NCBI GenBank assembly: GCA_047967505.1
Contig: CM106541.1
Source of the DNA: Dipteris shenzhenensis
Lineage: Eukaryota > Polypodiophyta > Polypodiopsida > Gleicheniales
Direction: 5' to 3' (one strand)
DNA length: 64,000 bases
The notes beneath the pieces were generated by a model that did no database searches, was not told the DNA's origin, and saw nothing but the letters and a program-made list of their open reading frames with translations. Of the stretch, positions 33,230 to 42,405 are shown piece by piece (within the stretch, counting starts at the first letter, position 1; each line of letters opens with the position of its first letter). The translations under genes were made by a program, and so were the position numbers.

Positions 33230-33889
33230 GCACATTGTCCCATGCATGCACAATGTGGTTGGGTGCCCCTAGCTAATTCCATAGCCAGCTTAAAAGCATG
33301 ATAGTCAAAAAAGTTTGCAACTCATAGGGAGACTGGTCTTCCATCTTTAGAGTAAAGGCACAACACTCGCTTGGGTTTTGCGAGCACTTGTAAGCAGTAT
33401 CATCAATCAACAGTGTGTTTATGCTATTGTTCTAAGGGTTGTCATTCCAAACTTATTGACGTCTTTCAAAAACACTACTATGTTAGTACCCACAAACTCA
33501 CAATTTGGACCAAGGTATTCACAATAGTCATGTCCATACACTGGACTAAGCTAGTCCTTTTCAACTAGAAAGCACACAAAAAACACCTTTTCCACCTTAA
33601 GAGAACTCCAAATAAACACATGGATGAGATTCAAAGCCCACTGAAGAAATAACCTCGCATTATGATGCATGAAAACTTTAGCTCTAGGAGTGTGTGAAAC
33701 CCATTTCAGACACTTACAATGTGTAGGGATTCTATGTCTTGCATGAATTCTACAAGCTAGGACACCATTTATATCTAGAATTAATGCTTGGTCCTCATCT
33801 GACAATGGTGGGGGGTTGTATTCAAGGTCCACAAAAGCCAATGGAGCCGATTGATGAGGAGTTTCCTCAATCTGTTCCTCCTGCTTCAC
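33230..33889 (-). pseudogene. FCP1/NIF-type HAD phosphatase domain, broken
   Basis: Proteins of this family dephosphorylate serine, for example in the RNA polymerase II C-terminal domain. First segment (33889-33590): acidic lead-in 'YNPPPLSDEDQALILDINGV' with the HAD nucleophile motif (DxN variant), then 'FLQWALNLIHVFIWSSLK' with the conserved Ser of motif II. It ends at AAG|GTGTTTTTTG, a plausible splice donor. Second segment (about 33545-33240): 'DYCEYLGPNCEFVGTN', 'VVFLKDVNKF' (motif III Lys) and, after a frame change and stops, 'LLIDDTAYKCSQNP' (motif IV Asp-Asp). All four HAD motifs are thus present in order across a probable small intron, but the second segment is frameshifted. The call is by motif order only; the precise subfamily is uncertain. 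Confidence 0.65.
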
Positions 33890-34493
33890 AATTTTCTCAA
33901 TCTATTCCTCCTATTGGCCACCTTTTTGTTCCTCCTACTTCCCAATTTCCTCAATGTGTTATTTTGGCCACCTTTATGTTCCTCCTGCTGGCCACATTTC
34001 TACGTGCAAGTCCCACCATGGAAAATAGCACAATTGGAATAATAGACATGTGGAACAATATGTCGGCAGGATAGTGAAAGTTTAATTACAAACTAGAACT
34101 CATTGCGAAGGCTTTAATTCTTAAAACTTGAAAGTTTAAATACAAACTAGCAACTAATTGTGAAACAAAAATATTATTGAATACATATACAAAATGTGGC
34201 TTCTATTACTGCAAGAGTACATTTCCAATAAGTTGAGAAAATGGGACATTGGTGACTGAATACAAAAAATACTCATACTACTACATAAATACATGTCTTC
34301 AAGAATTGTACATATTTTTTATTTTTTTCATGCGCATCCATGCGCCGTCAGCTCGCCACGTAGGCGAGCAACCCGCATCAGCCCGCCAGGCCTACGAGCT
34401 CCCGCCAGAAGTTCGCCCTTCTTCCTCATGCAATAGGTCCAAATAAACACATCAAAGTGCAAAAAAACACCACTCCAAAAATCTTATAGAATC

Positions 34494-35757
34494 ATGTCGA
34501 ATGAAAAGAATTATCCATTTCTACCGTGGTGTTTCCACACTCTTCATATTTTGATAGAACATAGGTATTTTGTCCTGCCTTGTGTTCATAGATGTTATGA
34601 ACACACCATTCATGTCTCGAATCAATGCCTCTTATCCTGTGGTAAGGGTGACCAGGTTGACTTGGCTCATGAGCTACAACATCCTCAAACCCTATCACAT
34701 TGTTTTTAGTTGTAGCATCTTCTACAAAGACATCATTCCCTATTCCTAAATCCTCATGTGGAAGTGCAATATCTTGTTGAGGGGAAGCATCTCCAGCTTA
34801 TAGGAGATCATGTGATAGTGCTACAACTTTGGTGGCACCCTTAGGTATCCCATGTTCTCCTTGTCTTGACATATCTTCCATGTTTTTGAGTTGTGGAGGC
34901 ATACCATCATTGTGCAAAATAGAGGCTTTTGCTAGTTCATCATTATCAATGATCAAAATAGCACTTGAATTTGAAGGGGAGACACCAACTAGACTACCTA
35001 TACAAACAACACACCCTTCACCATTGTGCCACAGATAATTGACAATACTAGAGACTTATGCACAAATGTAGGACACTCTTGACATCGAAATTAGGAAGTT
35101 ATTAATTTTGCACTATAACATTATGAATGGAGCATTGTATTCAGCATTTGAATGGGGGGGAAAAGTCATTGCAAATGCATATATAGTTCTAGGGACACAC
35201 ATAAATATAATTCAGTATATTCAGAACTAATAATTGGGGAAGGAGCACCATTTGCAAAGCAATTATGCTAGGGAGTACAAGATTGATGGCCCTAATGACT
35301 AAGCAAACTACAATTTCTTGTAGGCTCTAGGCTTTGATTGTCCACCATTTTTCAATGGGTAAAGGCTCCTTTGCCCATTTCCTTGCACTCTCATGCATAG
35401 GGGGTGTGTTTTTCTTATTTTCTTGTGCATCTACTGCACAACAAACCAATACATTTCAAAAACGTAAAACTTCTATAAAAAAAGAAGGACTTGGTAAGGA
35501 GTTAGTATCTACCCTCTTGAGTGGAAACATTAGCCTTTCATTTTTTTGCCTTCTTCTTTGCTGATTCATGGAACTATAAGAGCATACGCTCCTCCTCCTC
35601 CTCTGCTTCATCACTTTGGTTCTCTTCCATTTATAAAGTCAATCTTGTCATCATCTGTAGCAAAAATCCACTACCATGATCGTTGTAGAGGATGGAGTAC
35701 ACCTATAAATGGTACATATTTGGGAGCCTCCTCTTGAGCATTGCATTTTGTGTCACT
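34494..35757 (-). pseudogene. Possible upstream exons of the phosphatase-like gene
   Basis: A minus-strand frame is open from 35038 to 34494 with a single TAA (near 34800), about 180 residues including 'HEWCVHNIYEHKAGQNTYVL' and acidic stretches. Further up, 35630-35515 reads 'MEENQSDEAEEEEERMLL', stop, 'FHESAKKKAKK', stop, 'KANVSTQEG'. The stops are TAG and TGA where Gln and Arg would fit, and the segment is followed by a GT consistent with a donor site. An acidic/lysine-rich lead into a C-terminal NIF domain would be plausible, but linking these to 33230-33889 is inference. The gaps 33890-34493 and 35041-35514 show nothing clear. Plus-strand ORFs here look like shadows. Confidence 0.3.
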
Positions 35758-36251
35758 CATAGAAGGTTCATGAACAATACTCTTTCATACGTGAGTTTGG
35801 GACTCTCCGTTAGAAGACTATGATGTTCCTTCATGATAAGGCCATGAAGACCCTTACATGTAGCCCTGCCTACAAGGAAGGCATTAAAACACAGTCTACT
35901 TGCAACTGCATTCATGCTGAGTACAAGAGGAGCAGAAAGACATCGAATTGAGGGTAACTGCTCTAAGATGAAAGGCGGGCTTAAAAATGGAGGCAGAGGG
36001 AAAGGCAAAGTTAGGGTGAGAAGGAGGCTGCGATAGTGAGGGGGAGGAGAGGATGTAGACAGAGCTCCAGCAGAGGGGATACAGCCTGCGATATATTGGC
36101 GGCTCATGCTGTGAGACGTGGAGAGAAGAAAGGTGGGGATTTGCAAGGAGGCAGCTTGATTAGAGTCAGCTATGCACCACTTTTAAACTTTTTTTGTTAT
36201 GTTTTTCTAGAGCGTTGAGGTCAAAATGGAATACTTCAGTTTTTGTGAAAA

Positions 36252-38639
36252 ATGAGCTCCAGCATATCAACTCTGCGGGGTGCAGGTGGCTGCAAACTTG
36301 GGTTAAAAACGATGTTGGGTGGCTACAACACTTCAAATTTCTTTACTGAAATTAATGAACGCTGTAAGGAGGGACGGTTGGATGAGGCATTTCATATTGT
36401 GGATCTAATGGACCAACCTGCATCACGGGATATCATTTACTGTCTCCTGCAAGGAAGCACCAAAAAGAAAAACCTGGCTGCTGCCAGGCGAGTGCATTCT
36501 CTTATGATCAGAAGTAGGCTTGATTCAATTGCTGTCTTGGGAGACCATCTCATTCGCCTGTTTGCCTCATGTGGAAGCTTGCGAGAGGCAAGTCAAGTGT
36601 TTTGCAAGGTTTCAAAACCAAGCGTGTATACATGGAATGCACTTATTTCAGCGCATGCTAAGCTCGGGGAAGGTATTAGGGCTCTTGATTTATATGACAA
36701 TATGCAGGAAGGGGGAATTGAACCTAATGAAGTAACTTTTTCATGCATCTTAAAAGCATGTACCAACATAGAAGCCATTGCGCACGCCAGGCTGATCCAC
36801 AACCAGATCATTAGAAGGGGGTTTGAACTAGATGTTATAGTTGGAAGCACGCTTGTGGACATGTATGCCAAGTATTGCAGCCTAGAGGAGGCCCGCAGAG
36901 TGTTTGACAAATTACCAAATCAAAATGTGGTATCATGGAGTGCAATGATTGCAGGATATGCCAGTCAAGGACATGGTCTTCCTGCTCTAGAATTATTTGA
37001 GAAGATGCAACAGGAGGGTATAAGGCCTGATAAAGTTCTGTTTTCCTCCATTCTTAAAGCATGTACTAGCATAGCAGCTATTGGCCAGGGCAGAGTAATA
37101 CATGATCAAGTCATTCGAAGTGGGCTTCAACTTGATCGGGTTTTTCAGAACACAATCATTGATATGTACGCCAAATGTGGAGACCTGCAGGATGCTCACA
37201 AAGTCTTTAATGAATTGGCAAATCGTGATGTGGTGTCATGGGGTACAATGATTGCAGGATATGTGCAGCATGGGCATAGTCTTTCTGCCCTTGAACATTT
37301 TAAGAAAATGCTAGAGGAGGGTATCAGTCCAGACAATGTTATATTCCTTTCTGTTTTAAAAGCTTGTGGGAACATTGGAGCGATCAGGCATGGCAGACAG
37401 GCACATGAACAGTTCATGAGAAGTGACCTCGATCTGGATGTGGTTATTGGAAGCACACTGATCGACATGTATGCCAAATGTGGAAGTTTGGAGGAAGCTC
37501 ACAAAGTATTCGACGAATTACCAAGCCAAAACGTGGTTGTGTGGTCTGCAATGATTGCTGGATATGCTGAGCATGGATATGGTCTTATTGCACTCGATCT
37601 TTTCGAGAAATTGCGGCATGAGGACATAAAGCTAGACAGAGTAATCTTTTTGTGCCTCTTGAGAGCATGTGGCAGTGCGGGGGCCTTGGTGCAGACCCAG
37701 CTGATACACGATGAGATCATTGCAAGTGAACTAGACTCAGACGTAGTTGTTGTGAGCACCCTTATTGATGTGTATGCGAAATGTGGTAGCCTTGAGGACG
37801 CATACAGAATATTTCACAAGTTACAGAATCGGGATTTGGTGTCATGGTGCTCAATGATTGCAGGATATGGTCAACATGGAAACTGTGGGTTGGCTGGGCA
37901 GTGTCTCGTGGACATGCAATGCCATGGCTTGAAGCCAAATGATATGATATTTTCCAGTATCCTTGCTGCTTGTAGATACGCTGGCCTACTGGATGAAGGA
38001 CGCTGGTACTTCAAATCTATGAGAGAAGACCATAGCATTGTACCAAATCTTGAGCACTACAGCTGTATGCTTGATCTCTTGGGCCGTGCAGGATGCTTTG
38101 ACGAGGCTGAAGATATGGTCCAAACTATGCCAACATTCCCTGATAATATAGTTTGGATGTCTCTCCTGACTAGCTGCAGAACATATGGAAACATGGAGCT
38201 GGCAAAACGATGCTTTGAAGAAATAGTTCAATTAGACCCCATTGATGCATCTGGGTATGTGCTCATGTTAAACACCTATGCTGATGCTCACTTGTGGGAG
38301 GATGTTGACAGAATACAAGAGCAGAAAAAATTTGCAGGTGCACAGAAGAAACCTGGAATGGCCTGTGTCCTGGTTAATGAGAGGGTGCATGAGTTCATTG
38401 TAGGAGATCTGTGCCACCCTAGAAGTGATGAAATTTATTCCAAGCTAAAGAGGGTAAATAGGTCCATGGAGGAAAAAGGATATTTGCCAAAACTGGATAT
38501 CGTGCTGCAATCAAAGCCAGATGTGGACAAGGAGGATACATTGTGTAGGCTCTGTGATCAACCATCTATCTCTGTTTCTCTTTTGACAGAAGTTAGGACC
38601 CAACTGTTGGGGAGCTACAAAGAAGGTTTGAGTGTGTGA
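36252..38639 (+). CDS. PLS-class pentatricopeptide-repeat (PPR) protein, E-type with truncated DYW-like tail
   Basis: A 795-residue sequence-specific RNA-binding protein, in a family that acts in chloroplasts or mitochondria, mostly in C-to-U editing. Residues 1-33 lack acidic side chains and are Ser/Thr/Lys/Arg-rich, as in an organelle transit peptide. From about residue 60 to 600 run repeated P, L and S motifs ('STLIDMYAKCGSLEEAHKVF', 'VVSWSAMIAGY', 'FSSILKACT'). E1/E2 motifs follow (about 615-700), then the start of a DYW-type region ('KPGMACVLVNERVHEFIVGD', 'HPRSDEIYSKL', about 699-745). The reading ends 37 residues after 'KEDTLCRLCDQ', just where the catalytic HSE zinc motif would begin, so the deaminase core is missing. 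Intronless, no internal stop, ends in TGA. It probably depends on a partner for editing, or serves another RNA role. No obvious promoter motif in 36146-36251. Confidence 0.95.
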   Translation: MSSSISTLRGAGGCKLGLKTMLGGYNTSNFFTEINERCKEGRLDEAFHIVDLMDQPASRDIIYCLLQGSTKKKNLAAARRVHSLMIRSRLDSIAVLGDHLIRLFASCGSLREASQVFCKVSKPSVYTWNALISAHAKLGEGIRALDLYDNMQEGGIEPNEVTFSCILKACTNIEAIAHARLIHNQIIRRGFELDVIVGSTLVDMYAKYCSLEEARRVFDKLPNQNVVSWSAMIAGYASQGHGLPALELFEKMQQEGIRPDKVLFSSILKACTSIAAIGQGRVIHDQVIRSGLQLDRVFQNTIIDMYAKCGDLQDAHKVFNELANRDVVSWGTMIAGYVQHGHSLSALEHFKKMLEEGISPDNVIFLSVLKACGNIGAIRHGRQAHEQFMRSDLDLDVVIGSTLIDMYAKCGSLEEAHKVFDELPSQNVVVWSAMIAGYAEHGYGLIALDLFEKLRHEDIKLDRVIFLCLLRACGSAGALVQTQLIHDEIIASELDSDVVVVSTLIDVYAKCGSLEDAYRIFHKLQNRDLVSWCSMIAGYGQHGNCGLAGQCLVDMQCHGLKPNDMIFSSILAACRYAGLLDEGRWYFKSMREDHSIVPNLEHYSCMLDLLGRAGCFDEAEDMVQTMPTFPDNIVWMSLLTSCRTYGNMELAKRCFEEIVQLDPIDASGYVLMLNTYADAHLWEDVDRIQEQKKFAGAQKKPGMACVLVNERVHEFIVGDLCHPRSDEIYSKLKRVNRSMEEKGYLPKLDIVLQSKPDVDKEDTLCRLCDQPSISVSLLTEVRTQLLGSYKEGLSV

Positions 38640-39499
38640 GGGTTAACATAATCTACTCAAAATGATATCTACGATTGAAAAAGCAGCATAGAACATAACG
38701 TCAGAGAATTCACATGCTGTGGTGCAACCATGGAGCTCGGATATCTTGCAGGCAGTTTAGGACAAGGGAGATGCACAAAGGGGTTATGATCAAATTCTCA
38801 CAGTTGCTCATTGTACGAAATTGTTTGCCCTTCTATCCATCGTTATTTCTGTAACCCATGGTGTTCTTCAAGCCCTTCCACTTCTTCTGACTATTTCTTC
38901 TGCTTGGTTATTGTCATGCAACAGAGCAGTCGAATTGGAGCAATTTCCCAACATCAAAAGGCTATCAGTCTTCTAAGTTGAGTCTTGTCAACATCTATGA
39001 GGTAATGCACTAAGACTTGTGTAGCTCTCAGCCAATACGCAATCCCTTTTCTCCAGCCTTTCAGTGAGAAGATATGCATGTTCGGTCTTTATATTTTTGC
39101 TTTTCGATTTCTCTCTAAGGTGCAAGCAGGTCAGGATCTGGATTTCTGAGTAATGTCCTGGTCGTAATGTACAGCAAGGTCAGGCACCCTACAGTAGGAC
39201 CATGATGGAAGCCTGAATGATGTGTCGGCAGATTTGCAGTGATGCTCTAGTCAAAGGAAGCCTGACAAAATCAATGGGGTATGTGGCAGCTCTTGACGAT
39301 TGCTAAGTAATCCATGCTACTGTTGCTAGCAACAAATGGGAGTCTTATGTTTAATGTGATAGTCAAAATAAGTACGTGGTTCACTGAAAACCTGCAAACT
39401 ATATATATAATAAACTTGCCATATTTTTTTTCACCCGTAAAAAATAATATTTTTTACAATTTTGTAAAATCTAGTTATATTACAGGGGTGGGGAGGATG
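38640..39499. other. 3' flank of the PPR gene, no gene seen
   Basis: AT-rich toward 39400-39470. No further DYW-domain coding was found in any frame after the PPR stop codon. Probably 3' untranslated and intergenic sequence. Confidence 0.5.
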
Positions 39500-40568
39500 A
39501 TGGTGTGTCGAGAGGGTCTAGCCCTGAGAGAGGTAGTTCGGTGCGTGAAGGCCAGTGCTCCTATGTACGAGGAAGATGAGAGGGGACTTTACTCTGTTAT
39601 CTAATGAGGAGGCCTCGGGGTTGCTATGCACGGATGTTATCAGGTGGGAAGCCAGTGGTGGTGTGTTTTTGGAGATTGAAAATTTGGCCAGTGGTGGTGT
39701 GTTTTTGTTTTTTATTGGTCGTGTTCCAACTGTGAGAGAACTGTGGGAGTTCTTGGCTTATCAGTGTGAGATTCTATGTGAAGGTTATGTTGTTCGGTTC
39801 ATGGGGAAAGGATTCTTTCTATTACGGTGTCTTTCAGAAGAAATTTGTAATGATGCTCTTGGGATGTTGTGCATCTTTGCTGGAGCTGCTGTTTTGGTGA
39901 TCCCTTGGTCTCTCTTGTTTAGTATTAATGAGTTTTTGTTCTAGGACTATTCAGTGTGGATGGAATTCCCAGGCATGCCAACTTGGTTGGGAGATCATGC
40001 TAATGCTCTTGGCATGGTGTTGGTGGTTCCAGATTATGCAAAGGAGTTCGAACCAAAGCGAGCCTAGATTTTGTGCAACATAGAACAAAAGACTCCCAGC
40101 TTTTTGGATGTGCAGCTGGCTGAGGACGTGTTGGAAAGGTTACCTACCCATCTATAAGCCCCCATATGAGGAGAGCGTGGGGGAGGGAGACCTAGGGCAG
40201 GACATGCCTAGAGGAAAGAACATGGAGAGGGGGCTGCCACATGGGCAGTACCTCATAGGAAAAGAGAGAAAGAGGCTGCCACATGGACAGCATCATGGCT
40301 GTCATGTGGGCAGCACATCTAGAGAAGTACCTGGAGCCATCTGGGAGTATGGATCAGCACCATGGTAAAGCAGGTCCAGGAGCAGATCAGTGGCGATTTG
40401 GAGCTCCAGACAAAGGCAAGGAGTGGTTGTATGAAGGCGGCACATGGCGGGGTACTTCAGCATCAAAGGCGCACACGTGCGGGGCAGGTTTGGGGCCTGC
40501 ACAAGGGCCTGTTGATGGCAGGGCAGCAGCAGCAAAGGGCTAGCAGCAGCCCAAAAGGGCCTGGCTAG
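39500..40568 (+). pseudogene. LINE ORF1 (DUF4283-type), interrupted
   Basis: One frame (codons from 39555) runs to 40568 with stops at 39942 (TAG), 40065 (TAG), 40155 (TAA) and a few more. The DUF4283 pattern is clear: 'FIGRVPTVRELWEFLA', 'GYVVRFMGKGFFLLRCLSEE', 'AAVLVIPWSLLF', then past the first stop 'DYSVWMEFPGMPTWLGDHAN'. The first two stops fit Gln. The tail is basic and Gln-rich ('QHQRRTRAGQVWG', 'MAGQQQQRASSS'). No zinc knuckle is visible. It precedes RT debris at 42.2-45.2 kb on the same strand and may be the ORF1 of that LINE, although about 1.7 kb without a visible endonuclease separates them. Confidence 0.6.
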
Positions 40569-41140
40569 GGCCCTTATATAGGCCTGGTTGAGCCAGCCAA
40601 CCAGGCCGATCAGCAGGTCGGCTGGTTAGGGTTGGGCCAGCCAACCAAGTCGGCCAGAGGGGTTGGTTCATCGCCTTGCTGGGTCAGCCATTTCTCAGGG
40701 CCCTTTGGGCCTATAAAAGGGGGCACTTGGGCCTCCATTACTCATCACTTGGAGCAGCAGAAAAGCCCCATCAGAAAGGAGCAACAAGGAGCTCGTCTTG
40801 GGTCTCATCACTGGAGGAGAAGAGAGCATACAGTAGCTGCAGACTTAGCTGAGGGTGCTGCCTACCTAGGCTGGTGCAAAGACAGCAAGGTGAAGGGGAT
40901 CTGGATGGAAGTCTACAGACGCTCGAGGTGGAGCACGCGGGCTCGAGTCTAGAGATAGCCGGCAGATAGGAGAAGGACCTTGTGGTAAGATCAGAGGACC
41001 ACACCATTGGTGGGACTCTGGATCTATCTCTTTTGTATTGTTTCCATAGCTTCGGATGGAAATATATTATTTTGGTGTCTTCTATATCTGGCTGGTTCAT
41101 TGTCTATTGATGAGTCTGCACATCTATTCTATGCACATAA
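40569..41140 (+). promoter_or_regulatory. GC-richer segment with TATA box (TATAAAAG at 40712-40719)
   Basis: Short repeated words 'CCAGCCAACCA' and 'GGCCGATCAGCAGGTCGG'-like sequence at 40590-40680 precede a good TATA box. Composition changes sharply from the flanks. It looks like the promoter part of an LTR or similar element, but no partner LTR or target duplication was found, so it is unclassified. Confidence 0.35.
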
Positions 41141-42070
41141 GTTTAAGAAGTTTGTGATTCCATACCCCACACCACACTGTGTGAGCTCCTGAGCTATTCT
41201 ATCAGTCTTTCGTTGTGCGTATCCTCTATTGGTCAATTTCTAACAACGTGGTGGTCACGCAGGTCATTTTCTTTCCTTTTTCGATGCATGTAGGTGAGGA
41301 CTTCAACAGGGGGGACGAGCATTTTTCAAGCGAAATCTTTCGAGCGTCCGAGCGAAGGAAAAAAAAGCTTCCAACTTTGTAAAAATGTGGCAAAAATAGA
41401 TCGGAACAAAACATAGTTTCACTTATACATATGCAAAGTATTATAGCGATGTCTATTTTATACACAAATCTTTACATGAATCTTTGGGAATGGTGAGTAA
41501 CATAATGAGATGGCTTTTAAAGAAACCCACATATAGAGTAGACTCCTCTATGAAAATTTTGGGTTTTGAAGAAACCCACATGTAGAGTAGACTTCTCTAT
41601 GAAAATTTTGTTATGATCCTTCTTACAACCTTTACTTAATAAGGGGTGACATTGAAAACTCTCTCTCAACTTAGCCTATGAAAGGGTTTATCCAAAGAAA
41701 CCTCATTGAAGTAATCAAGGCTTTGAAGTAGGTCTTCGAAGGTAGTTTTACTAGCGAAACTACCAGGGACAACACTTTTAAAAGTGGCATAACTTTCACA
41801 TCCAATGTCTAAATATAGTTATTAAGTCACTCAAATTGATTGGAAAACCCCATTTGAGCACATCTATATTTTATGAGAGTGATATATAAACCCAAGTTTA
41901 AGAAGTTTGTGATTCCACACCCCATACCACACTCTGTGAGCTCTTGGGCTATTATATCAGTCTTTCGCTGTGCGTATCCTCTATTGGTCGATTTCTAACA
42001 ACATGGTAGTCACGCAGGTCATTTTCTTTCCGTTTTCGATGCATGTGGGTGAGGGCTTTAGCAGGGGTGG
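41141..42070. repeat. Pair of ~173-bp direct repeats (41141-41313 and 41896-42070) with a 50-bp tandem inside
   Basis: Both repeats start 'GTTTAAGAAGTTTGTGATTCC' and pass through 'GTGCGTATCCTCTATTGGTC' and 'CACGCAGGTCATTTTCTTTC'; they are about 90% alike by eye. Between them, 'AAGAAACCCACATATAGAGTAGAC...ATGAAAATTTTG' is duplicated in tandem (about 41516-41564 and 41566-41613). Ends are not TG...CA, so this is not a clean LTR pair. Confidence 0.7.
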
Positions 42071-42188
42071 CTGATCCATGTGAGAGGGTGAGGGGTTCAG
42101 CAGGGTGAGTGATCCGTGCGAGAGGTAGGATAAAGCTATTTGGGAGATGTGAAGGGTACTAAAGACTGGGATCGATGCATTAGAGAGG

Positions 42189-42405
42189 AGAAGCTTAGAT
42201 AATGAATTACTGATTGATTGCAGGTCGAAGCTAGCTGAGGAATGCCCTAATTCTGGATCATATGGATCTCTTCTTGTCCACCTTGTTGGTGAAAGTGGAG
42301 AAGCTTAGATAATGAATTACTGATTGATTGCAGGTCGAAGCTGAAGAATGTCCTAATTCTGGATCATATGGATCCCTTCTTGTCCACCCTACTGGTGAAA
42401 GTGGA
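42189..42405. repeat. Tandem duplication of 108 bp at the start of the LINE ORF2 debris
   Basis: 'GAGAAGCTTAGATAATGAATTACTG...GGTGAAAGTGG' occurs at about 42189-42296 and 42297-42405, with small differences in the middle. Confidence 0.8.

Noticed and set aside
35757-36146. 129-codon minus-strand ORF upstream of the PPR gene
   Set aside because: No motif, biased Ser/Leu/Pro composition, and it overlaps the PPR 5' region; could be real but nothing supports it.
38528-38639. Short intron near the PPR 3' end (GTAGG to TTGACAG)
   Set aside because: It would be under 60 bp and the sequence after it does not restore a DYW domain.
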